64,000 nt of DNA, taken from NCBI GenBank assembly GCA_037176705.1, contig CM073907.1:9517001-9581000 (forward strand), written 5' to 3'. Under the pieces are notes generated by a model that did not search any database, was not told where the DNA came from, and saw nothing but the letters and a program-made list of their open reading frames with translations. A program made the position numbers and the translations under genes. How positions within the stretch are numbered: position 1 is the stretch's first letter; each line of letters opens with the position of its first letter. This document shows, piece by piece, positions 55,226 through 64,000 of this stretch. This DNA comes from Molossus alvarezi. Its lineage: Eukaryota > Chordata > Mammalia > Chiroptera > Molossidae.

Positions 55226-55861
55226 GAGGTGGGGCAGGGCAAGGATGGAGATGAAAGAGAGAAATGAGAAGTCCAACTGGAGGTGAGCACCAAAGATGAG
55301 GAAGGTCAGACCAGGTTCTCATTTCACTGGGAGTCTCTCTCTCTCCCTTGGGGATGGAAGCTCTTCAGAGGTTGGGAGTTGAGTTGATTGACTCCTATTC
55401 CCAGCCCTGGATCAATGTCAGGCACAGAATCACACTCAGTACATTCAGAAGGATGCAACTTCAAGAATTCTGGTGTTCACTTTGCGTGAATGATAGTTGC
55501 AGCATCTGAAGGTCTTTTTATGTTAGTCATTTTGTTTTTTTTCTCTTTGTGATTGCAGAGAGCAACCATCATCAACTTAGTTCTTATTCATGGTGAGATC
55601 AGCCAGTTGAAGTGTAGGGCTGGAGCACAATAGACCTTGAACTGTGTTCTTTGTCTTGACCTTGGAAAGTCATCGCCAAGAAACTCAAGAGCCCCAAGTT
55701 TGAAAACCACTGTACTATAGGATTCTTAGCATGATAGTAAACCTCAACACATTTCCTACATCGGTCATTTACTCATGGACGTGGTAAAATCTTCTTCGAC
55801 CCAAACTTGCTTTTTGCATATGTTTTGTTATTATAATTTTATGCATAGTCTGAATGTTAGT

Positions 55862-55981
55862 CAGGAGGGTACCCTACTGGGGATTGAACCTGAAACTCCA
55901 GTATGTGCCCTGACCAGGAATCAAACTGGTGACGTCTTAGTGCATGGGTGGATGCTCAGCTACTGAGCCACACCAGCCGGG
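55862..55981 (-). mobile_element. VES-type SINE, head fragment
   Basis: Contains GGGGATTGAACCTGAAACTC, GTGCCCTGACCAGGAATC and CTGAGCCACACCAGCCGGGC. The GA-rich body is missing. Confidence 0.8.
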
Positions 55982-56556
55982 CTGTTTACATTTTCCAATA
56001 TAGGCACCAATTAGATCAAGGAAAAGCAAAATAATGAGATCAAAACATGATCAGCTCCCTCTGAGTTCTTCTTTATATTTTAGCCAGTCTATTGGCTCTT
56101 TGGCTTGGAGTAAGTTCAAATTTCCACTGGCTTAGTGGCAAGACATCTTATTCTCCTTTGCTAAATACATTCTCCCTTAAAAAAAAAAAAAAAAATACTC
56201 CTTACCACCTCATCTCTCTTGTGAATTCTCTTTTTAGAGTTCAAATTGCAAAGGAACTTGCAAGTGGGATAGAACACATTTTTTGAGTACTTTGTTTACT
56301 GCTGATCACAATCTAGGGAGCAGGAGACATTTTCAGTGGAGAATTTGCAGGTTTTGTTTGCTGGGAGTTGAGGAGTCTGGGCTAACCTTTCTCATCATCT
56401 CAGAGACACTGGTCTTAGTATTTAACTGCCAAGGTATCAGGTGTCATTCAGCGACCAGCTCATCAGAAAGGAAAAACTCTGAAGCTGTGGGCATCTTGGG
56501 ACAGGACAGAACCAAACTCTATTTCTTAAATTTTTTTTTTTTCATTTGTTTGTTTG

Positions 56557-56796
56557 TTAATCCTCACCCAAGGATATCTTCCCATTGATTTTTAGATAGA
56601 GTGGACGGGAAAGAGGGAGAGAGAGAGAGAAACATCAATGGGAGAGAGACACATCAATTGGTTGCCTCCCACACAACCCTGACTGAGGCTGGAGATCGAA
56701 CCTGCAACCCAGGCATTTGCCTTAACTGGGAATTGAACCTGAGACCCTTCCATCCTCAGGCTGATGTTCTAATCCCTAAGCCAAAATGACCAGGGT
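56557..56796 (-). mobile_element. Older chiropteran tRNA-SINE (Rhin-1/VES-related)
   Basis: Begins TTAATCCTCACCCAAGGATA and has two GAGAGAAACATCAAT-like words and a double B-box-like segment. It ends AAGCCAAAATGACCAGGG. Differs from the VES copies in both ends and is more diverged, consistent with an older bat SINE. Confidence 0.7.
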
Positions 56797-56799
56797 CCT

Positions 56800-57280
56800 A
56801 TTACTTAAATTTGTAAAAAATTATATTTAGATACAATTGACATATAATGTTATAATAGTTTCAGATGTACAGCACACTGACTTGAAATATTTATACATTG
56901 GAAAATCGTCACCACAATAAGTCTAGTTACCCGTGTCATCACTCAGGTAAAATTTCTTTTTCTTTTCTAAAAATATGTTTTTATTTTTTAGAGCGAGAAG
57001 AAGGGAGAGAGAGATAGAAACATTGATGTGAGAGAGAAACATCAATCGGCTGCCTCCTGCACACCCCTCACTGAGGATGGAGCCAGCAACCCTGCATGTG
57101 CCCTGACCGGGAATCGAACCGGGACCTCTCAGCCCATGGATCTAGGCTCAATCCACTGAGCCACACCTGCTGGGCCCTTCTTGTGATGAGAACTTTTCAG
57201 ATCTGTTCTAATAGCAACTTTCAAATATACAATGTAGTATTATTCACTAACCACCATGCTGTACATTATACCCCATGACT
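56800..57280 (+). mobile_element. L1 3'-end fragment, interrupted by a VES SINE
   Basis: The left part contains ACAATTGACATATAATGTTA and CACCACAATAAGTCTAGTTA. The right part (57176-57280) contains TTGTGATGAGAACTTTTCAG and ACCATGCTGTACATTATACC. Both match the order of an old L1 (L1M-type) 3' UTR, split at 56965/57176. Confidence 0.7.
56966..57175 (-). mobile_element. VES-type SINE inside the L1 fragment
   Basis: Reverse orientation with tail, GAGAG body, GGGAATCGAACCGGGACCTC and CACTGAGCCACACCTGCTGG head. L1 words continue directly on both sides. Confidence 0.9.
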
Positions 57281-57282
57281 CC

Positions 57283-57456
57283 TTTTTTAAAAAATGTTTT
57301 TATTGATTTTTTAGAGAGCGAGGAAGGGAGAGAGAGATAGAAACACAGACGTGAGAAAGAAACATCAATTGGATGCCTCTTGTACGCCCCTTACTGGGGA
57401 TCCAGCCTGAAACTGGGGCATATGCCCTGACCGGGAATCGAACCAGGACCTCTCAG
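57283..57456 (-). mobile_element. VES-type SINE, lacking its tRNA-like head
   Basis: Reverse orientation. The body and B-box complement are present, but the sequence ends at GGACCTCTCAG and the last 45 or so bases (head) are missing. A second VES copy in the opposite orientation follows at once. Confidence 0.85.
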
Positions 57457-57458
57457 GT

Positions 57459-57664
57459 GCCTGGCTGGTGTGGCTCAGTGGATTGAGCATCGTCCCATGG
57501 ACTGAGAGGTCCCGGTTCGATTCCCAGTCAGGGCACATGCCCAGGTTACAGCCTCGATCCCCAGTAGGGGGCGTGCAGGAGGCAGCCGATCAACGTTTCT
57601 TTTTCACATCAATGTTTCTATCTCTCTCTCTAAAAAAATCAATAAAAACATGTTTTTAAAAAAG
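57459..57664 (+). mobile_element. VES-type SINE, forward orientation
   Basis: Head GCCTGGCTGGTGTGGCTCAG, B-box GGTTCGATTCCCAGTCAGGG, pyrimidine-rich body, then AATAAAAACATG tail. It carries the CTCF-like CCAGTAGGGGGCGT at 57561-57574. One of only two forward copies in the window. Confidence 0.92.
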
Positions 57665-57911
57665 AAATTTGAACCCACAACTAGGGATGCCAGTGGTTTT
57701 CCCTGTACGTATGGCTGCCTATAATAATCTTCGTGGTTGTCCATGAACACACTCTCCCTGTGTCGCCTATTCAGTGAGCATACATTACTGGAAAACTTAC
57801 ATGGAATACATTATTTTCTTAAGCCTTGTCAGATGTGAAAGGAGCCAATGGAGACTTTAAGGCGGACACAAAATGCAAAACTCAGCTGGAAGGGGCATTG
57901 GTGGTATTTTA

Positions 57912-58017
57912 TTTTATTTTTTATTTATTTTGGCTACAGGCCCCTAGCGGGAACTGAACCTGGAACTCTCTGGTCCGCAGGCTGACACTCCAACCACTGA
58001 GCCAAACCGACCAGGGT
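57912..58017 (-). mobile_element. Short tRNA-derived SINE with target-site duplication
   Basis: Reverse orientation: T-rich tail, GGGAACTGAACCTGGAACTC and CCACTGAGCCAAACCGACCA. It has no GA-rich body. Flanks 57895-57911 and 58018-58034 match at 15 of 17 bases, an aged duplication. Confidence 0.85.
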
Positions 58018-58034
58018 GCATGGGCGGTATTTTA

Positions 58035-59138
58035 AAGCCAGTTTGTCCCTGCATCTGTGAGGGGATAAGAGAGCCTATTCCAACGGGCTGTTTTAGCCAC
58101 AGGCTCTTTGGAAATCTGCCTGTGTCTTCAGATTTCCATTATGCACCGGAAACACTACAATGTTGGTGTGGTCGTGGGCCTGAGGGAAAATAAAATGAAG
58201 AACTGTGCTTGAGTCACAGGGCAACGAGGAAAGATGTCACTATCCCCAAGTGTGCCATCCCCCTACTGGTGTGACTTTGTGGAGCATTCTGGCAACATTG
58301 CAAATGCAAATCATGGTGCTCAGCAATGCAAGGGACGTTGAATTGGTTTGTGGCTTCCCCCATTGCTGACGACAAACAGCGCTCTGGGGATTGAAAGGTG
58401 AGGGGAACTTGATTTCAATGCAGAGCTGAGATGCTGCATGGTCTAAACTGACGGGTGGAAATTCTGCTTCAGAATCCATTCTCTGATCTGAAGGACAATG
58501 CAAACGTGGGAATCCGCTCAACAGTCCAACAGGTCAAAATACAGTCAGAGCGTTGACAGTTAGATGAGTTGGAACATTGAAAATCACTGGGAAATACATT
58601 TATGTGGCAGTTTCTAGGGTCCTTGATGATCTTTTTTGATAGCCTTTCGGATGTCATTTTCAGTTTACCACATTCTCTTTGAGCACTAAGGTGCTCAACT
58701 AGGGTTTTGGGTCTAAGCAGGACCTTGGTGCATGAATGGGAAATAGCATCTCTCTTCTAAAGATACCAAATATCCTGATGAGGGGCTGACACTTTCTGGG
58801 TCTCCTATGGGGAGGAAGAGAAAGGGGGAAGGTTCACCCCGGGGACTCAAGTCCAACTAGCTCTCTTCCCAACCCGAGCACATGGCTAGATATTGCCTAT
58901 TCATAGAAAATAAAGTTACAAAATAGCACATGTTCATTGTAATGAGCCAAAAAATTAAAAAACACACATATATATTTAAGAACTTTTGACCACTTTCCTT
59001 TCTCATTAACCACCTCATGGTTTTAAAATTATATTCACAAATTTTCGATGATTCTTTGGGAAAGGTGGAGAATGATTATGAGAAGGGACATAGAACTATT
59101 TTGAAGCCAATGTGTCTGCTGGTCGGGGTGCATGCTCG

Positions 59139-59173
<35 letters not shown>

Positions 59174-59174
59174 A
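58035..59174. other. Non-coding, nothing certain
   Basis: No gene. A POU-type ATGCAAAT occurs near 58305. A (CT)n tract at 59134-59174 precedes the LTR-like sequence. Confidence 0.4.
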
Positions 59175-59456
59175 GATCTCTGGCTCTGGGAAGCCTTACA
59201 CAAAGGTCCATGTGGCATGGAACTGAATTCTCTGCCAGCAGCCAACAAGGAACGGAGGTCTGGCAGCTACTATGAGGGTGAGCTAGGAACTGGATTCTTC
59301 AGCTGGAGTTACTCTTAAAATGATCTCAGCATCAGTGGATAGCTTGACTGTGCTCAGATTCCTGACCCTCAGAAACTGTGAGATCATAAGTGTTTATTGT
59401 TTCAACTTGCCAAGTTTTGGGTTAATTTGTTACATAACTATAGATAACCAGCATAT
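59175..59456 (+). mobile_element. MLT1-like LTR (ERVL-MaLR), old and partial
   Basis: Word order AGGTCCATGTGGCATGGAAC, CCTGACCCTCAGAAACTGTG, TTTATTGTTTCAACTTGCC and TTTTGGGTTAATTTGTTACA then ATAGATAACCAGCATA fits the 3' part of a MaLR LTR. No viral coding sequence is present. Confidence 0.7.
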
Positions 59457-59934
59457 CCCTAAGAAGTAACCTGTACAGTGTCTGGTATCGACTGGAAAAC
59501 TGACAAATATTTGTTGAGTGACTTAAGATGAGTAAATGAAAAGTTTAATTTATGGTCTTCCACATCTGCCCCTGTTTTTATTGCCTCTTTTAAAGTAGTT
59601 CCATGGAAAGGTGTTTCTGAGAGGTAATCTCTTTAATTATTAAAAGTTCAGTCATTCAATAAATATTTATTGCTGTTACTGTTTGTCAGTGAACCTCATT
59701 TTGTCCAGGAGCCCATGTGAGCTTCTGCCAAGCTGTTATAAAGAGATGTTTACTGAAGCTCTCTCTGCTTCTAGAAGTTAAAACGCAGATTTTGGGGTAA
59801 GTAGACGCAAGTGACAAAAAAAGTGAAGGATTAGTGGAAGGACAGATGTCCCTACACAGACCTACTCAAGGCAGACCAACACAAGATATACAACAGTTAA
59901 TGAAAACAGTTTGGAAGCAGTGACTAGAGTTGGC
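59457..59934 (+). other. Non-coding with probable MIR/L2 scraps
   Basis: ACAAATATTTGTTGAGTGAC (59500s) and TTCAATAAATATTTATTGC (59650s) resemble 3' ends of old repeats. Too short to classify. Confidence 0.4.
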
Positions 59935-60080
59935 TGGCATTGGCTCAGATAATCTGGGTCAGAATCCCAACTCTACCACTTACCTTGAGAACATAAACAA
60001 CTCACTTACCTTCTCTGCTACCCTAGAAGGAGCCTGGTCAGATGGAACCATAAGAGTTCTATGAGGGATGAAATGATTGT
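59935..60080 (+). mobile_element. MIR fragment
   Basis: CTGGGTCAGAATCCCAACTC followed by TACCACTTACC is the MIR 5' core. The following segment is diverged. A reverse-orientation MIR-like piece (CCTAAGGTCACACAAGTA) follows at about 60085-60165. Confidence 0.6.
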
Positions 60081-60165
60081 AACAATACAGATGAGTCCTT
60101 TGAGGCTAAGTCATGAAGAAATTCGCCTAAGGTCACACAAGTACCAATCTGTCTTCAAACCATTG

Positions 60166-60482
60166 GTCATCTGATGGAGTGTTAGGGCTGGGATTGGAGA
60201 AGATGCTGAATACATGCGATTGTTCTTTTGGCTTCATGTGACCATCTGCCCAGCGTTGGTTCTGTCTTTGACTGGTCTCTCTTAATGTACTTGGGGGCTT
60301 CTCTTGTACCACTGAAAGTGACCTTGATGGTGGGTGCTGCATGTCTCAAACCAGCAATTCTAAGGTTTGAGTTACATGGGTCATTGCAGACATAGTTCAA
60401 TGAGGAGCTTTTCAGTCTATTCAGTGAGTGAGTCAAGTCAAGAAGGGGTTCTCCTGTTCATAGTTGGTAGCTTCACCTTGAC
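60166..60482. other. Non-coding, nothing recognised
   Basis: No gene or repeat recognised up to the 16-base tandem array. Confidence 0.4.
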
Positions 60483-60530
60483 TTGACCATACTTGACGTT
60501 GACCATACTTGACGTTGACCATACTTGACG
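60483..60530 (+). repeat. Three perfect copies of a 16-base unit
   Basis: TTGACCATACTTGACG repeated three times without a mismatch. Related words (CTTGACTTGACCAT) precede it and TTGAA follows. Perfect identity suggests recent origin. Confidence 0.95.
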
Positions 60531-60588
60531 TTGAATGAGTTTTCTGCATGTTCTCTCCTCTTTTCTCTGTATATTTGTTTGTTTTTCA

Positions 60589-60801
60589 TATTTTTTTCTT
60601 TATTGATTTTTAGAGAGAGAGAGAAAGAGAGAGGAAGAGAGAGATAGAAACATCAATGAGAGAGAACATCGATTGGCCACCTCTGCATGCCCCCCACCGG
60701 CGATCGGGCCCACAACCTGGGCATGTTCTCTGACTGGGAATCGAACCAGCGACCTCTTGGGGCATGGGTTGACACTCAACCACTGAGCCACACCGGCCGA
60801 G
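60589..60801 (-). mobile_element. VES-type SINE, full length
   Basis: Reverse orientation: tail, GAGAGA body, CATCGATTGGCCACC, GGGAATCGAACCAGCGACC and CCACTGAGCCACACCGGCCG head. Confidence 0.92.
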
Positions 60802-61268
60802 CTCTTCTCTTTATCTTGTGAACTCTTCTCAATTTGCCATTTTCTTCTTTCTTTTTCCTTCCCCTTCTAATTCCCACTCATGGTAAGGTAGAGGAGCAGA
60901 AAACCAGGAAGGTGACTGGAATCATTTTGGTTCCTTTCTCTCCTTTCTTCTGTCTTATGTTATGTGCTTCCATTGTGAACACTTTGGAATTTGCCGAGAA
61001 AACGAGTTTTTTCCTGTGGATCCAGTTATAGTTTAGATCGAAGTCTAGGATTTACGTGACTGTCAATACAACCCGTGTAAGACTCTGCAAAGAACAAGGA
61101 CACAGAGAGGAAATGAAACAAAAGGAGTAAATCAGCGCCACACATTTCTTTTTATTTCTACCTTCTCTTCCTGAGCAGCTATCAGAATCCTGAAATGCAT
61201 AAAAACTTTGCACAACTAATCCGCCTCCTTGAGGTAATGAGGTAGCTTTCAGTTGCGAATGATAGAAC
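60802..61268. other. Non-coding, nothing recognised
   Basis: AT-rich, no gene seen. Confidence 0.4.
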
Positions 61269-61425
61269 CTGCCCTGGCTGGTGTGCTCAGTGGTTAGGGC
61301 ATCGGCAGGCAACCAATTAATATGCCTTTCGCACATCGATGTTTCTCTCTCTCTCTCTCTCTGTATGTGTGTGTCTGCCTCCCTCCCTCCCTCCCTCCTT
61401 CCTTTCCTCCTTTCCACTCTCTAAA
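61269..61425 (+). mobile_element. VES-type SINE with internal deletion
   Basis: Forward head CCTGGCTGGTGTGCTCAGTG and GGTTAGGGCATC, then a jump to ATCGATGTTTCTCTCTC and a pyrimidine-rich body. The B-box segment is missing. Confidence 0.8.
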
Positions 61426-61501
61426 AAAGCAAGGGAAAAAATATCCTCGGGTCAGGATTAACAAAAACAAACAAAATGATAGAAACTCACTGGAAACTGG
61501 C

Positions 61502-61533
<32 letters not shown>
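61502..61533 (+). repeat. (AAT)n microsatellite
   Basis: About ten AAT/ATA units, uninterrupted. Confidence 0.95.
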
Positions 61534-62924
61534 GTAGTAGCTCACATAATGAAAACCAACAGAGGAGAGGTAAATGTGCAAAGAATTTCCCAAAGAAACT
61601 CTTATTTCTATTTTGGTTCCGCTTCCCTTTGTGTTGGTGTCATTTTCAAGTCGAGTCTCTTCAAATGGCAGCCAAAATAGCTACTAGCATCTCAAAAATG
61701 ATATCTGACTAGTTTAGCTTATTTTTCTCAGTGGTTACATCAGATGTACCCAGAGGTCTTGATTGGGTTACATGCCCAGCTTTGGGAAAAAAAAAAGAAA
61801 TCGCCGTGATTTTGATCAGCCAGGCTTGGGTCACATTGTCTCTGCCAACTATTAGGAACAGTGGGTGGGGTCAGCTCCATTTAAATCCAAGGACTTGGAA
61901 ATGAGAAAGGAGGTGGTATTTCAAAGGAAAATCAAGGTGCTGTTACATAAAGGGGGACTGGATGCTGGACAGAGAAAAATGGCAGATATCTATTCTAGCA
62001 CTCAACTATGTGCTTGAGTTCTCAACGGATGCGGGAGAGAAAATAAATTATTATAGTCAAGGGTGTCATTTTATGGGACAGCAAGGACAGTTGTGCTAAG
62101 GATGGGTGGAAAAATCTGATGGATGAAATTGGATCTCAAGTTACCTTCTTCTCATTAATACTACATTTTCCCAGAGCTCTGCCCATGCAATAGAGGTAGA
62201 TAACATCTTTTACATGTTCCGTTTTTATAGAGAAAATATATATGGGGTGGGGGGGGGAAGATGTATAGGCTATAAAATAAAATTTTAAAACCTTGTAAGT
62301 GATCAGTCTTTTCCAAATGAGTCAATATGAAGATGCTGGTGTATTTTTTAGATAAGATCATATATATATTTCTTAATCCTCAGGGACTCCCTGTCATTTC
62401 AAATGGATTTACCTTTGCTTAATCTGTACACAGCGCCGGTCCTAAGCACAACTGTGTTCCGAAGGGGAACTTTGTCTTTGATATGCTACTTTTCTGTAGG
62501 CGACAATTATTGTCCCCCAAGCCTGGAGTGCACGTCTATGGGACAGCCACCGGCCTCTTCAAATAACGCCCATTTATCTGTGTGGGAAGGGCCCATCATT
62601 TTTATTTCATCGGTTTTGACTGGCACATGTAAAATGCTCCCTAAATACCAACTAAATTCACACAAATCCATCAACAGACTGTGCTTGTAAACAAACCCTA
62701 TCAATGCCGGGCACGTTCTTCTTCAAAAGTTCTTGCATGCCATTGAGCTTTTATCATTCTCATGTCATAAATGATGAAATACAGGGATGGAGTGACCTAC
62801 TCAAGCTGGTAATTAATGGGAATCTTCAGATTCCAGATCTCAGGTTCTTTCCACTGTATCTCATTTATCTGAGTTTGGGTGAGGGTGGTGGTGTTGGCTA
62901 GAAGTGAAGAGGAAGATCAGCCGA
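61534..62924. other. Non-coding, nothing recognised
   Basis: AT-rich, no gene, no clear repeat family. Confidence 0.4.
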
Positions 62925-63090
62925 CCCATGACTTGACAACTAGCTCTTCTGATTGTTCCTTGTGTGACCTTGGGCAAATGTCTTAATGAGTGAGCCTCAA
63001 AGTACTCATCTGTGTTCTTATAATCATTCCATACCTCGTAGGATTCTTGTGATAATCAAATGGATAGCACGTCTCAGAGGCTCTGTATTT
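62925..63090 (+). mobile_element. MIR fragment
   Basis: TGTGTGACCTTGGGCAAATG, GAGCCTCAAAGTACTCATCT and GTAGGATTCTTGTGATAATC follow MIR consensus order. Confidence 0.75.
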
Positions 63091-64000
63091 AGCCTGTGCT
63101 TGAGGATGCTAGTTATTGTTCGAGTTGCTCTCACATATCTCTAAATGCAGATTCAACTTGCATTTTCCAAGAGAATGAAGATCCGAATCATTCATCCGGA
63201 TTGCTCTATGCTTGGTCTATTTCTTTTTCCACTCCAATCACCTACCACAAAGCCCGGTATACATGCTGTATGTATTCAAAGATTATAAGGTTAATACTGT
63301 TTTACATATTCTAGGCCATAAGTGTAAACTCTACAGAATGCTTCAACAATTAACTTGAGACTTCTGTAAAAACACCACCACCCATTTGAACCTTCCTTTT
63401 TAGACTAAATAAACCCCATAGAAAGTATGCCTCTCATTTTACTTTGTTCCAAACTTGTCCCAGTTCAGACTGGATTCTGGATTTGCCCATGATTAGTTTT
63501 ATGAAGGATACACTAGTTATTTCCACACAACCTCATTGGTCCTTCTGCGATGTCGACTTTGGTTTATACATAATGGTCCACCCATTCATTTCCTTTGAGC
63601 AGACTCTCAGCAGCAGGTGGTTTTGTGAATTCTAGGTTGTTGGTCTTGGTTGTTGCTTTCATCCATCTCTAACTGCTGAACAGTGTCAGAAATGGACCTC
63701 AGTGCCGGCCAGGAGTCCTGAATGAGTGAGACCAAGCTCCTGCCTGGTAGATCCTGTGTCTAATGGTGAATGCAGAGAAGTAACGGATAGTGAACGATGG
63801 CCACGGAGGTGTGGGGGGCTGAGAGGGGCAGCCGACTCTGATTTGGGGAGTTCTTCGCAGAGGTGGTAACATCCAAGCAGAAGATTGTCAAATGAGGGTG
63901 AGTGAACTAAGTCAGGGTTTGGTGGGGGGAGAGAAGAGGTAACTACCCAGGCCAAGGGAAGAGCAGCTTCAATGACAATGAGGATGGAGTAAACTTGGCT
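63091..64000. other. Non-coding to window end
   Basis: No gene recognised. The last 250 bases have a wording similar to old mammal-wide repeats but cannot be assigned. Confidence 0.4.

Noticed and set aside
57468..57552. A tRNA gene
   Set aside because: A- and B-box words are present, but they belong to the SINE head. The cloverleaf is not intact and the element has a SINE body and tail.
59175..59456. A functional endogenous retrovirus
   Set aside because: Only an aged LTR-like 3' segment is visible, with no internal coding region.
60483..60530. CRISPR-like array
   Set aside because: The units are directly adjacent with no spacers, in vertebrate nuclear DNA.

Overview
This is vertebrate nuclear DNA, and specifically bat DNA. 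At least eight copies of the VES-type tRNA-derived SINE, plus a few related chiropteran tRNA-SINEs, lie in the right half. They show a tRNA-like head reading GTGGCTCAGTGG on the sense strand, a pyrimidine/purine-rich body, and in several cases target-site duplications. VES elements are characteristic of vesper bats and their relatives (Yangochiroptera). Old mammal-wide repeats (MIR, an L1 3' end, an MLT1-like LTR) are also present.

The only protein-coding gene I can support is NR2F2 (COUP-TFII/ARP-1), complete on the + strand. The three main coding exons are 15011-15452, 17005-17532 and 20182-20456. They join in frame to a 414-residue orphan nuclear receptor with an intact two-zinc-finger DNA-binding domain, ligand-binding domain and AF-2 helix. 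A second coding first exon at 9229-9271 encodes 14 residues and splices in the same phase to exon 2. It gives the DNA-binding-domain-less 281-residue isoform known in human. The main promoter and an unusually rich 5' leader (CGG and TCC triplet tracts, three substantial or minimal upstream ORFs plus one overlapping ORF) occupy about 13.4-15.0 kb. The 3' UTR runs from 20457 to about 23.0 kb. The position of the annotated human miRNA mir-1469 lies in intron 1.

Layout. 1-4.9 kb: AT-rich non-coding DNA. 4.9-6.65 kb: upstream CpG island. 6.7-9.2 kb: non-coding DNA with a DR1 receptor motif. 9.2-10.2 kb: alternative first exon and a CpG-rich stretch, where the antisense lncRNA NR2F2-AS1 is expected to start. 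10.2-13.0 kb: AT-rich. 13.0-17.6 kb: main CpG island, promoter, exons 1 and 2. 17.6-23.0 kb: intron 2, exon 3, 3' UTR. 23.3-24.9 kb: CpG island just past the 3' end. 25-32 kb: gene-free, no interspersed repeat recognised. 32.2-33.8 kb: two VES SINEs. 34-50.7 kb: almost repeat-free, GC-rich, with at least five further CpG-rich islands and no convincing gene. 52-64 kb: repeat-rich gene desert.

The overall picture is a developmental-regulator locus. A small gene is surrounded by a transposon-poor, CpG-island-rich territory that ends sharply at about 52 kb. Almost all other open reading frames are chance frames in GC-rich DNA. CpG islands, motifs and repeat families were judged by eye. No alignment or database search was run, and comparisons with human sequence are from memory.
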